This document shows positions 12,534 to 25,494 of a stretch of 64,000 nt of DNA, in pieces. Under the pieces are notes generated by a model. The model saw only the letters and a program-made list of their open reading frames with translations, ran no database searches and had not been told where the DNA came from. Each line of letters begins with the position of its first letter. Positions within the stretch are counted from its first letter, which is position 1. Made by a program: the position numbers and the translations under genes. The stretch is taken from the NCBI GenBank assembly GCA_038501785.1, contig JBAMJR010000089.1:1733501-1797500 (forward strand). The letters run 5' to 3'. This stretch comes from Myoxocephalus aenaeus (Eukaryota; Chordata; Actinopteri; Perciformes; Cottidae).

Positions 12534-12552
12534 TAGAGAGAGAGCGAGAGAG
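12070..12552. repeat. compound microsatellite cluster: (GT)n, (GA)n, (CAGA)n, (GA)n
   Basis: (GT)n is at 12070-12090 and again at 12216-12305, followed by a GA run to about 12330, a short CA run, (CAGA)n at 12347-12390, and a long (GA)n run at 12479-12552. The minus-strand frames of about 200 codons across this region are repeat translations, not genes. Confidence 0.97.
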
Positions 12553-14539
12553 GTAGCATAATGCTTCCATACACACAATGGCAAGGAGGAAGTGCAGGAA
12601 GACTGAGGCTTGGACCAGCACACACACAAACACACACACAAACAAAGGAAGCGTGAAGCAGACAGCGGACCAAATGCCTCGCCGACACCCTCTCCGGGCT
12701 TTGATGGACTGACCACGCACACAATAGAGGCAGGAGGCTGACACACACACTTACACAAACAATGGATCCGTGTTGTATACTATGTGTTTTTCCACCAGGT
12801 GGTAGGGTAAAAATTAAAAATAAACGCTTTACGTTGGATCATCCATTCAGCACTTTTATTTGTCGACCCCAGCAGTATACGTTTATTTAGTTTATGATAC
12901 ACGTATAAAAAAAAGCTGAAAAAAGCTAACATTAAGGAGGGTTGCTGAATATTGGGCAAAGAAAATTGGGCATTTAAGTGCTCGGGTCTTGTGTGTGTGT
13001 CTGCACAGGTTTTCACGATGGAAACACATTCAGGGAAGCTAAGCTATGAAGTAGGAATAGTTATAAAGTGAGTCTTTTACTTCATGATCAGAGAGCCAGA
13101 TTACGCTCCACTGGTCCAGTCCTCTTGCTTAAGGGTTCTCCTTGTTTAATGTTTATTTTGATCCCTATCAGCTGTTTCCGTGGCAACTAATAATCTTCCT
13201 CAAATCCAGTTTCGGGGTCTTTAGAGGTCCATTCAGTAGCTTGTATCTAAACCTCTACTACCCAGGACCTGCAGCAGAGGAGATCCAATCTATATTCAAT
13301 CTAATAGAGTTGAGTCGGTGCATTATTCTGGAGTGTGCTCAGATCTGTCTACTCAGTTGTCCTGTCTGATGAGTTTGAGCTTCGAGTTGACTGGAGCGTG
13401 GAGATTCATCTCCACAAGGATCATGTTTGACTGTACCTTTGCACTTTGGATACACAATGCAACACATCAGAAACAGAAAGTTCACATTTAGTTACAAACG
13501 AGAACGTTGAACAACTTTAACAATGGGAGAACTATTAGTGCCCAGAATCTGCTATAAAGGTACATTTATTTTACACAGACTGTAAATCCTTGAGCACGAC
13601 TGAAATGTTAGAAGAGTTCAATCACTGTTTCCTTGTAAAGCTCTACCATATGTGGCTTCTGCTCAACCTTGGCTTTCCGTCAATAACAGGGAGAATTATT
13701 GGCCAACACTAAATGCTAAAGGCTAAAGCAAACATTGTGTAAGTTAACATGTACACACGCACACAAACTCACCGAAACATAAAAACAGAGAGTTAAACAC
13801 ACATGTGCAAGGACAGGCACTTTTATTGACTCTACACTACACATTAAGCTGGGTTTTCTGTCTACCTGATATAATGTATGTCAACTACAAACAGTTTGTT
13901 GCATACAGAGTAAAAAGAGAAAATTACAATAATATTCACTGTTCATTTTAACATCAGTGATGAGACAGGAACCCAAAAGCCCTCAGCCACTATCTATATA
14001 CATAAAATATCTGGAGTTAGACATAATATAGTTAATTACATTAATATTGTATATTATAATAGCTCTGTTTTTTCTTTTATATTTAAAGTTTGGCCAAATA
14101 GGCTTTTATAAATCGAAGCCACTGGTATTTTGAAGACATTGCTCACAAAGGAAGCTCTGGATCTCCAGGAAATCCACTGATCAGCAGCTCTCTCATGTCA
14201 AGATAAAGACGCATGGAAAAAGAACACACAGCTCCAAATTATTGCTCATATTTTTCTTATAAGTCATGCATGGGGAATGAAGATTAGTGATGCTTTGCTT
14301 TAGGGGGAGAGAGGGAGGGCAGAGCAAGAGCAGAACCAGAGGGCAATTGTTGGAAAAAGTTATTTAAAGTTATATTCAAAGGATAAACACAAGAAAAAAC
14401 GTGTCCAATAAAGCTGATGGTATTGCAGAAAATTGCACAAAGATTGAGAGGTCACACAACTTACAATAGAAGCTAACATTTATTTACGTGTGTCAAAAGT
14501 AACTTGTCAGATAAGTGGAAACCTCTATTCCAACTTGTG
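12553..14539 (-). other. dlc1 intron stretch without recognisable feature
   Basis: Mixed AT-rich sequence with short CA-rich patches. No exon, RNA gene or transposon ends seen. Confidence 0.5.
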
Positions 14540-14824
14540 CTGCAACAAACAATTATTAAGATTATTTATTAATCTGTTGATTATTTTCTTGATTGATTGA
14601 TTAGCTGTTTGATCAATACAATGTCCGAAAATTGTGAAATATGTCCAAAAGTATTTCCCAAAGCCCAAGATGGCGTCCTCAATAAGTCCACAACTCAAAG
14701 AGGAGCAAAGGAACCATAACATATTAAATTCTTAGACGCTGGAATCAAATAATTACTCAAACCAATTATCAACATAGTTGCCAATGAATGTAATAGTTGC
14801 CTATGAATCAATATATCGCTGCAG
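14540..14824 (+). repeat. interspersed repeat, hAT-like family common in percomorph fish
   Basis: It begins CTGCAACAAACAATTATTAA and contains TTTCCCAAAGCCCAAGATGG and CACAACTCAAAG. It ends with AATTACTCAAACC...ATATATCGCTGCAG, so both ends share a CTGC(A/G)RC-type terminal repeat. The internal order of motifs is that of an abundant percomorph repeat I recognise by pattern; the family name is not certain. Confidence 0.65.
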
Positions 14825-15537
14825 TTCTTCCAACTTGAGCCTGTTTTAACAACTGCTGTGGTTTTTCTGCAAACTGGCTGATCATTTCCATTAATCTCAC
14901 TGCTAAGACTCCAAAACAACATTTTATGGTAGAGTGCAGTTGTTACTGGCCAAGAGTGACTGAACCAAGCTGGTTTGATTTACTTCTACAAGCTTCAACA
15001 CTGGAGCAATCACATTTCAACACATAAAGAGTTACTGTGTGTGTGACCACATTTTCTAAGAATTACAAGAGGTGGAGGCCTGCTTGGGAAACCAACTGAA
15101 TACTTGGGGAGTGGTTAATGATGCCAACCATATGGCTGTGAAATGAGCACAGAGCAACATTTTAGAATTCCTGTTCAACCAAGTGAGGTATAATACTCAC
15201 TGTTTGGAAAGATGTTGTGTTCCATAGTGCCCGATTTTCCAGACGGGACACATTGGATCATCAACTACATTAAATTAACTCAAACAAGATCTTTTATTTT
15301 TATTTTTTAGCAACCACGTGATGGACTTTGAAGTGAGATTACTTTGTCAACAGCATCTTTCCTGCTTTGATGGTCACAACATGTGTATCCCAATGTGCTC
15401 GAGGGCGGATTCTGCCTGATTAAAGTGACATCAGGTCTAAAACGTTCTTGGGAAAAAAATATATTCAGTGGTCCCGAAGATGCTTATAAGTGTTGATATT
15501 GTCTGACATCATGCTAAATTGTCGAATCTAAAAAGAT

Positions 15538-16615
15538 TACTTCACCACCAAAATAACGATTTGTATATCAATTACTCACCCTTTGTAACCATGATTTCTT
15601 GAAGAAAACTTAGTTTTTTTTATCATGCCTCCACGGTGGACAGGGATCCAAAAGTCTTGATGAATTGAGCCCCAAGACCCCCCCTTGTGACGTGTGACGC
15701 GTTCTAAGAAACCTCCCCCGATCACGGAAGCCTGCGCAGTCGAAAATGTCGACGGAGAGTATGGGGGAAAAAACAGTCCGGCCGCATTTTTCAGGTATTA
15801 ATATACTACACACAAGGATATATCATGCTTTATTAGACTCCTACACACTCGTATGGTTACGAAGAGTTGTCTATTATTGAAATCTGACTTTGTAAAGTGT
15901 ACTTATTAACGATCTAGTGAAACGTTACGGCCGCCGCCCGGAAGTGACGGCGAGGTTACAGGGTTTATGTAATTACTGTAAATAAACTTAACGGTAAGTT
16001 ACATTTTTGCTGCGCCGATAGAACTCTTCCCAGAAGGCTTTACTGTATTTCAGCAATTTAAATTAAGTTAATCAACTTTGTGGTTCAGGAGATCCTTTAG
16101 GTAACGTCAATTGACTTATTCGTCTCTTTTCTTGTCCGATAATGGGCGCCGCGGGGCTTGGGGCTAAGTAAATGTGGGCCGAGTTTAACAACAGCAAAAA
16201 TATATCAAAACATCCATTTAAAAAATATCATACAACTCATGTAGTAGAATCCGAGTCTGATTTGTATTTGGATGTATTTACGTTAAAACAGGCTTAAAGT
16301 GGGAAATAGTTTGTGCAGAAAAGTTTTAATAAGTAAGAACGATTTTAGCAAACATGCATGTGTTTAGGAACTAGTGAACATACACCTAGAGATACATGAG
16401 ACTTGGATTATACTGCACAAGTTGTGTGAGAGTTTGTAAACGGATGTTCATGATACAGTTTTGATGTTGTTCCTCAAATTCATCAAGACATTTGTCCGTT
16501 TTAGGTTTCTTCGTTCACAGGGGAGACATGAGAGAAAAACAATGTTTTCTTCAAGAAATCAAGGTAACAAGGGTTGAGTAATTGATAAACAAATGGTCAT
16601 TTTGGGGGTGAAGTA
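15538..16615. mobile_element. long-TIR DNA element, non-autonomous, about 1.08 kb
   Basis: The first 71 nt (from ACTTCACCACCAAAAT at 15539) and the reverse complement of the last 71 nt (ACTTCACCCCCAAAATGACC, 16544-16614) agree at about 63 positions, through the shared TTTCTTGAAGAAAAC. The interior has a GC- and CpG-rich core around 15640-15960 and no long ORF. The terminal repeats resemble a repeat common in fish genomes. The superfamily cannot be assigned without a clear target duplication. Confidence 0.75.
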
Positions 16616-18837
16616 TTCTTGCAAGACAGACTTGGCATATGGCATGAAGAGTTGGCATTGATGTCAAATGTATGCCAGCTGCAATGCATCATGGGGGCCT
16701 GGGTGCTAGATTTAAGTTGCTATGAGAGGACGAGCCCGGCAGCAATAATGTGGAATGTTAACTGTGTATGAATGAGTTACAAAGTGGTAGTGGATGGACG
16801 TTAGACATTTGCCATCGGGGTGAAATAATTGAAGCACGAGTTTGTTTGTGGCTGCACGTCTTCTTTGTATCCCTTTGTGTGAGTGGTATCTTGCCATCTT
16901 TGAAATATATGCCTGTGTGTCCTGCATGTGCACGTCCATACTGAGGGGTCCTATAACAGTCTTGACAATAGAAAGTGTAGAATTATCTTCCCTTCTCTAT
17001 TTTCTTTCCTGTTTTTGACTTTTGTCATGGAGTCCTAGACATGTGGAGCGAAGACCAAATTCCAAAGTACCATATGTCCATTCTTCCTCTTTGCAGAATC
17101 AGCCAGTGAGTAAGGCAGGAAGTTGATGCTTTAGTCTCCCCTGCCCTGACCCGTGACACCCTTTGAACCCTGACCTCTAGCGGGCCACGTGACAAACCAT
17201 GCAGACATCTAGACTGTCATGACAAACACAAACCAGGTTCAGCTGGGAGATTATCGCTGATCCAGAGGCTCCTTTGCAAAAGGGCATTGAGCAGGTTTGA
17301 ATTTCAGAGTGATTTCTTCCAGCTCCTGTGTCGTTTTTCAAAAGATAAGATAAGAGATAGTGCTGCTGCAGATCAAAGAGAGATGAGATAAAGAACAGAC
17401 AAACCATGACACAATCCTATATGGAAAGCAAGAATATGACAAGTGCAGACAATCAATTGCAAATTGACAAAAACACAGAGTGCTGGTGTACTTCCAATGA
17501 TTTCTGGTCTACTCTTCCTATAAGTAAAACATTGTGTGCAAGCACTTTTCCATCCTCATTCCTCATGTGACAACCTTGACCTACTAAAGAGATTGACGTG
17601 ACACTCACAAAACAAATGCAGGCATTCATATGAAGGAGATTCAGGGAGAGGAGGTTATTTTTAGTGTGTCTGAGCTAACCTACATATGTACATATGTTTA
17701 TTGACACATTTTCAAGGCAGCCTCGACCAACAAGGGAGGTTTTTGATATGATTATAAAGAGCTTTACTTCAGTTGGAACATCTAAATGTTTGTCTTTACG
17801 CATAGCTGACCCAAATCCACTGCGCAGGAATCTAAGGAATCTGGTGTTTAGCCAAATAAAAATAAACAGAAGGAAGTTAGTGTATGTGTTTAGCTGTGCA
17901 AGGAGAAGACAGCATCCCTCTAGGTATGCAGTGGACAGAAACTTGTTATGAATGACTGTGACCCGTTGATAATAACTAGTATTCAGGGTCAAGCACTTTA
18001 ATGGCCTGATAAAATGACTCTGTTTTAGGCATTTATTATATTTATGAATTGTTATTCAATTTCAGTTGTATTCCTTGTGTTTCCTTCCTAAGCATCAATA
18101 ATAATTGTATATAACCATACATGTCTGTATCTGATATTCTCCTGTCGCTTAAACACACTTTAACACTTTTGGGATGAGCCCTGATGCCCTGAACCCTCAT
18201 TCACTCACTCTTTCACTAATGTCCTATGCATAGACACCGTTGGTTTATTTACTTTTGAAGCTAATGGACAGCACTGATGTATTTGAGGGCGGGACTTTGA
18301 GTGACGAACAGGAGCCGCAGTCAGACTTGTGACTCCCCCCTCATCCCTCCTCTCCTCATTGGCCCCTGGGGGATGATAGCTCAACTCCCGAGAAACGAGG
18401 GGGACTAATACTGTCCAGCTGCAGGTTGGCAGCAGTGACAGCACATCCATATGCCCAACAGATTGGACTCTGGCTTTCATGCTGACCCTTCTCTGTTTAC
18501 CCAGTCTTCCCAAATGTCAAGGAGCGAAGGAATATGAGTGGACAGGAAACTAAAAGAGATACAAGATTAAATGCAGTAAAACACTATGGGTAACGTTACT
18601 ATCTAAGGTGTTATGGTCCAAATCAACATGCATGAGAATAAAATATTATGTTAGTAGTAGATGTGATGAAGAGCAGACCCAAAGAATGTTAAAGCCCTGG
18701 TAGCTGATGTGATATTTTGAGCCAGTCAACAAGCGATCTAAGAAATACATCAGTGTTAGCAGTCAGACAATTGCGTCATTGCAAAATTCTTTCTCAACCT
18801 TTTTTTTCACAGAAGATAATAACAAGACTAGAGAGTC
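16616..18837 (-). other. dlc1 intron stretch without recognisable gene
   Basis: Open frames of about 85 and 105 codons overlap on opposite strands at 17675-17992 without splice or similarity support. A GC-richer patch at about 18270-18420 is not identified. Confidence 0.5.
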
Positions 18838-19470
18838 TACATCCTGTCTAGCAGCTCTGTGAGGTTGAAATTAGGAGTTAATTAGGATTACTTTGAGCTA
18901 AATGCTAACATCATCATGCTAACAATATGCTGATACTTGGATATAATGAATCTGATATCAATTTCACCACGTCAAGTTTAGTGTGTTAAGGTTAAAAAGT
19001 GAACTAATGGTGGCACAGGGGGGAATTCAGCAGTGACGGGCCATGACTTTTGCACCTACACATTTCACCATAGAGAAACAGAGGTAAAATGTGATTGGAT
19101 GAGAAGACCCTTAACAAGCAGCGGCGCCGTGCCACACAGTAGGCTGAAGGCAGAAGAAGGCTGAAGAGAAGGCAGACAACAGAGCAACACAGGAGCTGGG
19201 CAATGAGAAAATAATATAATAGGGAAAAATTATTATTATACATGTAGTGTATTTGTGAAAAACAATGCAATTATAAAATAGCTATAACTTAGCCCTGACG
19301 GCCCGCCACTGGAATTCAGGGAGTCAGGATTTATCCTTTGGGCACCATGAACCAAATTCCATAGCAATCCTTTCAAACATAGTAATTGTAAAAATGTAAA
19401 CCTTATTTTAGCATGGTTAAACATTTTTTTTAAATTGTATAAACGTTGGACTGAAGTAACTCTGAATGTA
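18838..19470 (+). repeat. older interspersed repeat, split by a MITE insertion
   Basis: The left part contains GAGCTAAATGCTAACATCAT and CATGCTAACAATATGCTGAT. The right part (after 19319) contains ACCAAATTCCATAGCAATCC. Both belong, by pattern, to one widespread percomorph repeat with the AAATGCTAAC...CATGCTAAC signature. The element at 19031-19311 interrupts it. Boundaries are approximate. Confidence 0.6.
19031..19311. mobile_element. hAT-type MITE with exact 8-bp target duplication
   Basis: The left end CAGTGACGGGCC and the reverse complement of the right end CAGTGGCGGGCC differ at one of 12 positions. GAATTCAG flanks the element exactly on both sides (19023-19030 and 19312-19319). The 8-bp duplication and CAGNG ends are typical of hAT transposons. 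At 281 nt and without a coding frame it is a non-autonomous MITE, and it inserted into the older repeat around it. Confidence 0.88.
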
Positions 19471-20276
19471 AATGACCAAAAAGGAAAAACTGAAACTCCT
19501 TCATTTAAACTGCAAAAATTTCATAAAAATGAATATCCAAACCACAAGATGCTATGGTCAGTTACAAACAACAGTTGTTTTTTTAGTTTTTTTTACAAAG
19601 ATTTATTTTCTTAGAGTTCTTCTAATACTTGTGTTGTGACGATATGACCATCAGGAGATCAAACTACTTTCCAGGCCTTAAGAGCCATAAAACAAGACAA
19701 AATCTCCCTTTGCTTCCTGACTTTAAGTAGTAATGGCTACAAGGCAATGAGGCAAAGCCATTAAAGAGAAGAGGCTGCTTGGTTACAGTGGACAGTGTTC
19801 TGGCTTTATTCACCCTCAGGTTTTGAACTCGATCCTCAAAACTGTCATGCTCATGAGACTTCAGACAGCCAGGATCTTTAGGTCACGTTTCAGTGTGTGC
19901 ATATACACATTGGTAAGAGCCACTCAAGTGGTTCACATGACAGCTATATGGACCCTGATGAAAGACAGGCAAAGAGAAAAAACAACAACATGTTTATCAT
20001 TCATTCATTTTCAAATGAAAGCTATTTGAGAAAGGAAAAGACACACAAGGCAATCTCTATTAGAAAAAAAATGGAGGTTGGGCGTCACCTCAGGCTAAAT
20101 CAAACAAACCCTCATTTTCATAACATTCCCCAAATACCTTGTTCAGAACATTACAAACCTGCTGCTTTGTTTTACAACCGGTGACTAAAAAATATTGTTA
20201 GCAGATGGCAACTTTGTGGCCTGTCAGGGTATTTAGTCTAAGAAATGCTGGACATGTCCACTGACCCTCACCTCAA

Positions 20277-20278
<2 letters not shown>

Positions 20279-20351
<73 letters not shown>
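20279..20351. repeat. (CA)n microsatellite
   Basis: A pure dinucleotide run of 73 nt. Confidence 0.98.
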
Positions 20352-20353
<2 letters not shown>

Positions 20354-23300
20354 AAGACATTAAGTTGTCAAAGTGCCACTTATCCAACATGCTAATGCTA
20401 AGCGCTTCGGTGCTTGTATTATTACCAGCTGTAGGGTGTTAAAGTGGAGGTTGGCCTGGACACGGAGGGTGACAACACTCAGCCAGTGGCCTTGTGTTCA
20501 TCCATTCATGGTGGCAAAGGGGTTACGATCCCTGAGTGACTACAAGGTGAAAGGTCACAGGCAACACCCCTCGATCAGAGGGAGAAAGGGACATTAAGTA
20601 GGCGCTCAGTCTAAAGAGAGAGTATGTTCAAGCTCCTTGGAGGTTTCATTTGTGATGAGCAGGGAACAAGACACAAAAATAAGTTTGGGCATGTCAGCAC
20701 TAGACCAGCCACTCATCTTATGACTATGAAATAGGAAATGCTCATCTTGAGTTGCTAAAAAATTTGCAAACAGATTTTATAAAGTTGATTTAGCACTGGA
20801 TGAGTCCATGATCAAAATGTTGCCCTGACACAAACTTTTCCTTTGCGAAAAGGCTTTCAAAAGGCTCAGCAGGGACCCGAAGGCAGACATAACTCCTTCC
20901 TCAGAGGCTCACCAGAGCAGTGGGAGCATTTTACTTGGTGCTACTCACAGATTCAGACATCTAACCAAATTCTTATTTACTGATGATCAGACTATCCTCG
21001 GAATGGTTCACATTTTGGTAACTTTCATCATATAATTGACAATGACGATTTCGTCCAAGTACCACAATTACATTTTGAGAAAACAGCCGCAAGCCATAAC
21101 CATAACATTTACAACATTCTTTATCAGATCTAACAAATACCTGGAGGACAGTGTAGGTTAAAGGGGTCACTCTGGAAATAGTCCACTTAGCAGTGCTGCT
21201 TTTGTATGTAATGTAGCCTCAACTATCAGGGATCTTCAAGTCCACCCTAATGCAATGACAAATGCAGAATAAAAAAATAGAAGGAGATGGAAAAAGGAAA
21301 ATGTCTTTGCCTGAGGACCCAGAGCGGCTGTCAACCTCCTCATGAATAAAATAAAATGTCTCTTATGGAGAAAATAAGAGCCCAGCCAGGCATGAGGTGG
21401 AGGTAGTATGTTAGCCGAATGCCATTTTGGATTGTGGAAATCCATCTGTAATCACTCGATCAATTGGCACATCTGTTGCAGTCCCATCTCCATTTTGATA
21501 CAGCCAGGATGCTTATCATAGTTAGCCAGGCTATTGGCAAAGCTCTATAGATGACAATTACAGTCAGTCCCCTCGTTGTCTCAACAACTATTGAGATACA
21601 CACAAGCAAACACACACACACACCCTCCTGTATGCCTATGGTATCGTGAATTATTTTAACCCCAAAAGACACTCAACAATCAAGCCAAAATAGCCAAACT
21701 TGAGATTACACCAAATACATAAAGAAGGTATGTTCTGAGGTTTCTATCAGTTTCTGACTATGGAAAAGGGGAAAGAATCCCCCAAAACTACTCTCTCTTT
21801 TTTCCTCTTCCCGGTGATCAGTGCATCTGGTGGATGCCCTCTGTGTGCGTTAGCATCTTGGGTGTGATTTTGAGATGAGTGTCATTCCCATGAATTCTTG
21901 GTCTTGTTCCATAAAACACAAGTTTCCATCATGACTTATTGTTACAAAACTGTAAGAAAATGCCCCCCAATCAACGGCATTTGAAGGGTCGAAACCAGCA
22001 AGAACAACAGGATTATCTTAAAATCCCCTGCAGATTGACTGAGTAAATTAAAGATGGATAACCCACTGAGACCTGCTAGAGCCACAACAAGCTGCAGACA
22101 CACAGGAAATGAAGGCCCACTGGAGAGTAAATAAACAACATACCATGCGATCAGGCACCCCAAGAGGCAGTTAAGTCACCAGAGATGAGATCATTTTAAT
22201 GGGGCACTAAAACATGTAGTAAGAACCCATCTGGAAGAGATTCTTCTGGAATGTGGCTGATTTACAACTAATGACCAATGACGAGTCGTCACGCCATCAT
22301 CTTTCTCTTGTCTCACATCAAGTCCTCAACCCCTCATCTTCCATCATACCTCACAGGTGAGGATGGACGGATGGTCACACACCCATAGGTTTTTACATTG
22401 TATTACATTCCTCATCTTGGAATTCCGTTATTTGTGCTCAGCATTTTCAGTTCAGGTCCCGATACACATGAATGCATACCCATTATGTGCACAAAACCTT
22501 TTTGTGTTTTTGTGGCCTCCCTTCCTATATATTGTCAAACCACACACCATCATCTGTCTAAACTGACACCACTGACAATGTGCTGGTGACGAAATCCCTG
22601 TAGTAAAGACACAATGGCACTTGTATATCCTTTCATTGTGCAAAAGCCTTCATTGTTTGTAGATTTTTCTAAATCATGCTTGAGCAGTTGATCCTCTTGA
22701 CATTTTATCTCTAATTATCTCTCCATTCCATCATCTGCTTTCTCCCTCCCTTGTTCTCTCATTGACAGTCCATGACTATCTTCAAACCCAGCACCACCAA
22801 TCAGTAGTACTGATTAAAGCTGAAGGTGAACCACACAGTGACTCGAGGATATAAAGACTCTGTCTCTGGCAACAAAGCAGCTCTCACACCATTTCTGCTG
22901 ATGGAGGGAGGAAAGGTGGAGGAGTGGATGGCCCTGAAAGTCTGCGGTGTGAAATCAGACATTCTCGAGTGCCGAGGCAGGAGCGAATTCCACAATGTGT
23001 GCAAATATTTGTGCACACTACTTTTGGAATCCAATGCTTTGCCAAATCAGGAGTCCTGTGTGTGTCGGCTCCACGAGGACCTGCTCCTCAGCGCCGTACA
23101 ATGTCAATGGGCACTTGAAATAGCCGTCTCGTTGTTCCGGCTCAGTTATATCTGGAAGAGTCTGTGAGGGAGCAGAGTGTTTGCCCAAGTTATGTGCTGA
23201 ATAACCGCCTTAACTTCCAGCTGCAGAGTAAAAGCATGGGAATGGGTCAATGAGAAGTCAAGAGCGTACATCAAGTGGGCTACTTGTGGTCTTGCTGAAA

Positions 23301-25359
23301 AGTGGTAAACGTCATACTTGAGCGATGATAGGGCGAAGACACTCAGCGAAGTAAAAAGTACATCAACATAATTATGAAGAAAAGCTAATTATCATTATTT
23401 GCTGTCTCATGCCAAAAGACGGTAAGAGAAGCTGCTCGCTATATCTCACATCTCTTCAAGGTTCAGACTTTTACTAAAGACAGAACAAATCAGAGATTGC
23501 AGGATGATCGATAAAACAGAGAGGGGTCTCATGATTAGAGTCAAAAGATGCATTCAGTGAGTTCATGTGTTAAAAAGAGAAAGTGAAAAAATACTGAAGG
23601 AGAGAGAGTGTGGTAGAACAAGCTAAGTAAACAAGTTTGGCGTGAGCTTGCTGGAGTCACTGGGTTTAGGAAAACATTCCAAAGTCTTCGAAACAAGCGG
23701 CCTTGTGAGTGCACAGGGGCAGAAACAAGAGGGCTTTAAATCACTGAACAGGAACCATGTTGGAGGACTCTAATTCAATCATAAATATCTCAAGTGTTCA
23801 CCCTCACACACCCTCATGTCAAGTTAAGTGACTACCAGTCATCTATCTATATGACAGAAGTCAGTCAGAATAAGCTCGCCAAATCTAATGAAAAAGACAG
23901 TATGGTTCACTAACACAATGGAGCAGAAACAATATTCAGTCTATATTGATACTGTGGTTTCTGCATTAAAATACATAGACAAAAAACAATAATGTGATAA
24001 TTTATTACACTGAAAAAATGTGACCGTACAAACAGTGAGCTGTATTACGTTCATCATTTATCAAAAGGTCATGTAGCCGTATGTGTTATGTTGATATAGG
24101 CTTTGGTTAATGTAACGTCTAATTACATTTCTGCTCAAGATGAAACAGACTAAAGCCTCACATCGCTCACACACTGGCTGAGCTACACTGTTGATGTTAC
24201 AAAATGGAACAAAATGCAATCTGGTGAAAACATATTTGCTGAAGTATAAGCCAGTTTAAAAAAACATGAATTCAACAATAAAAGTGCCAACAACCTTTGA
24301 CAAACAAAAGACAGCTCACGATTCTCTTCATCTACTGACCCAAATCATGTGTTACTAAAAAGACAGAAGAAAGATTTGGAGTGCAAATATCTAAAAAAAA
24401 ATGGCTGTTTTGTTTTGACAATTCAATTATTTACTTGTTTTTGTAATTTTCTATTTTGGGATTAAGATAATCGTTGCTTTTTTTTCTTTTTAACCCTTAG
24501 GGATTAAATTGACAGATACGATATCCGCACACTTGGATCCATGCAGAGGACGCTGTTTGAATTATTTTATACATCCAGCATCTTAGTTAGGATCAAGCTA
24601 GGTGGTTATGCTGCTTGTTTGTAACCAAGGGATTACAAACATGCATAACGTACTAAACCATGTGGAATTTGTTTTTATTCAATAACAATTAATAATGCAA
24701 ACACCTACTGTAGAATGTAATCCTTAAAAACGAATGCTTTAAATTAAACTACGCTGTCCAAGCACAGGGCTCAGGCCAGGTGCTGCATTTTGCATGGGCT
24801 TTCAGCCAGGCCCTGCTGGAGGGAAGCTTCGTAATGGGCAGAGACATCTGGCGCAGAAGCAGTAACGTTTAAGGGGAGGGTCAAAATCAAGGTCCACAGT
24901 GAACTGGAGTTCACACTAAATAGAAACGAGTTACAGAGATGGTGACATTGAAAGATCTCTATTGACATGATATTTTGATATGTGATGCCATTTGATGGAT
25001 TAGTAATTATCACCTTATTTGTGTTAGTTTCCACCATCTTCCTTTTCCCAGAGCAGGATACTCATTAAGGAGCTAATTGCCTTTCCAGATGCAATGCCAA
25101 TTACCTTAAATTGGATCACCTGTGTGTCTGTTATTTAAGAGGCATACACACTGCATGAATGTAAAATATAAAATATACATATTGGATAAATGTACTACAT
25201 TCTGTCCATAGTGTACAATAGATACAAGCTCAGAAAAAAAGTTGACCTCGATTTGTGATTGTTTTGTCAAAGAATTAACTGTAAACCAAATGGACGGATG
25301 AACATGATGAACCGCTTCTGCTCTTGCGTGTGATGACAACAGAGTCAGAGACAAAGAAT
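20352..25359 (-). other. dlc1 intron stretch without recognisable gene
   Basis: The forward 113-codon frame at 22826-23167 has fairly even composition but no acceptor, donor or family motif I recognise. Nothing else stands out in this 5 kb. Confidence 0.5.
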
Positions 25360-25494
25360 GCAAGTTTCAGGCAGTTCCACATTGGCTTCCCTTTTCACAC
25401 CTGGATGATGCTGAACTGAAAACCGTAGTCCACAAACCAATGGGGGACGTCACAGTGACCACGTACATCCACTACTTATATACAGTCTATGTAT
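25360..25494 (+). repeat. interspersed repeat end (ATATACAGTCTATG type)
   Basis: It contains CCACAAACCAATGGGGGACG, TCACAGTGACCACGTACATC and the terminal ACTTATATACAGTCTATG. This is the signature of a very common repeat in percomorph fish, recognised by pattern only. The left boundary is not determined. Confidence 0.55.

Noticed and set aside
12045..12758. Overlapping frames of 85-203 codons on both strands
   Set aside because: They are translations of GT, GA and CAGA microsatellites (runs of Thr-His, Cys-Val, Ser-Leu), with no other support.
22826..23167. Forward 113-codon frame with even composition
   Set aside because: I recognised no domain, acceptor or donor, so there is not enough support to call it an exon.
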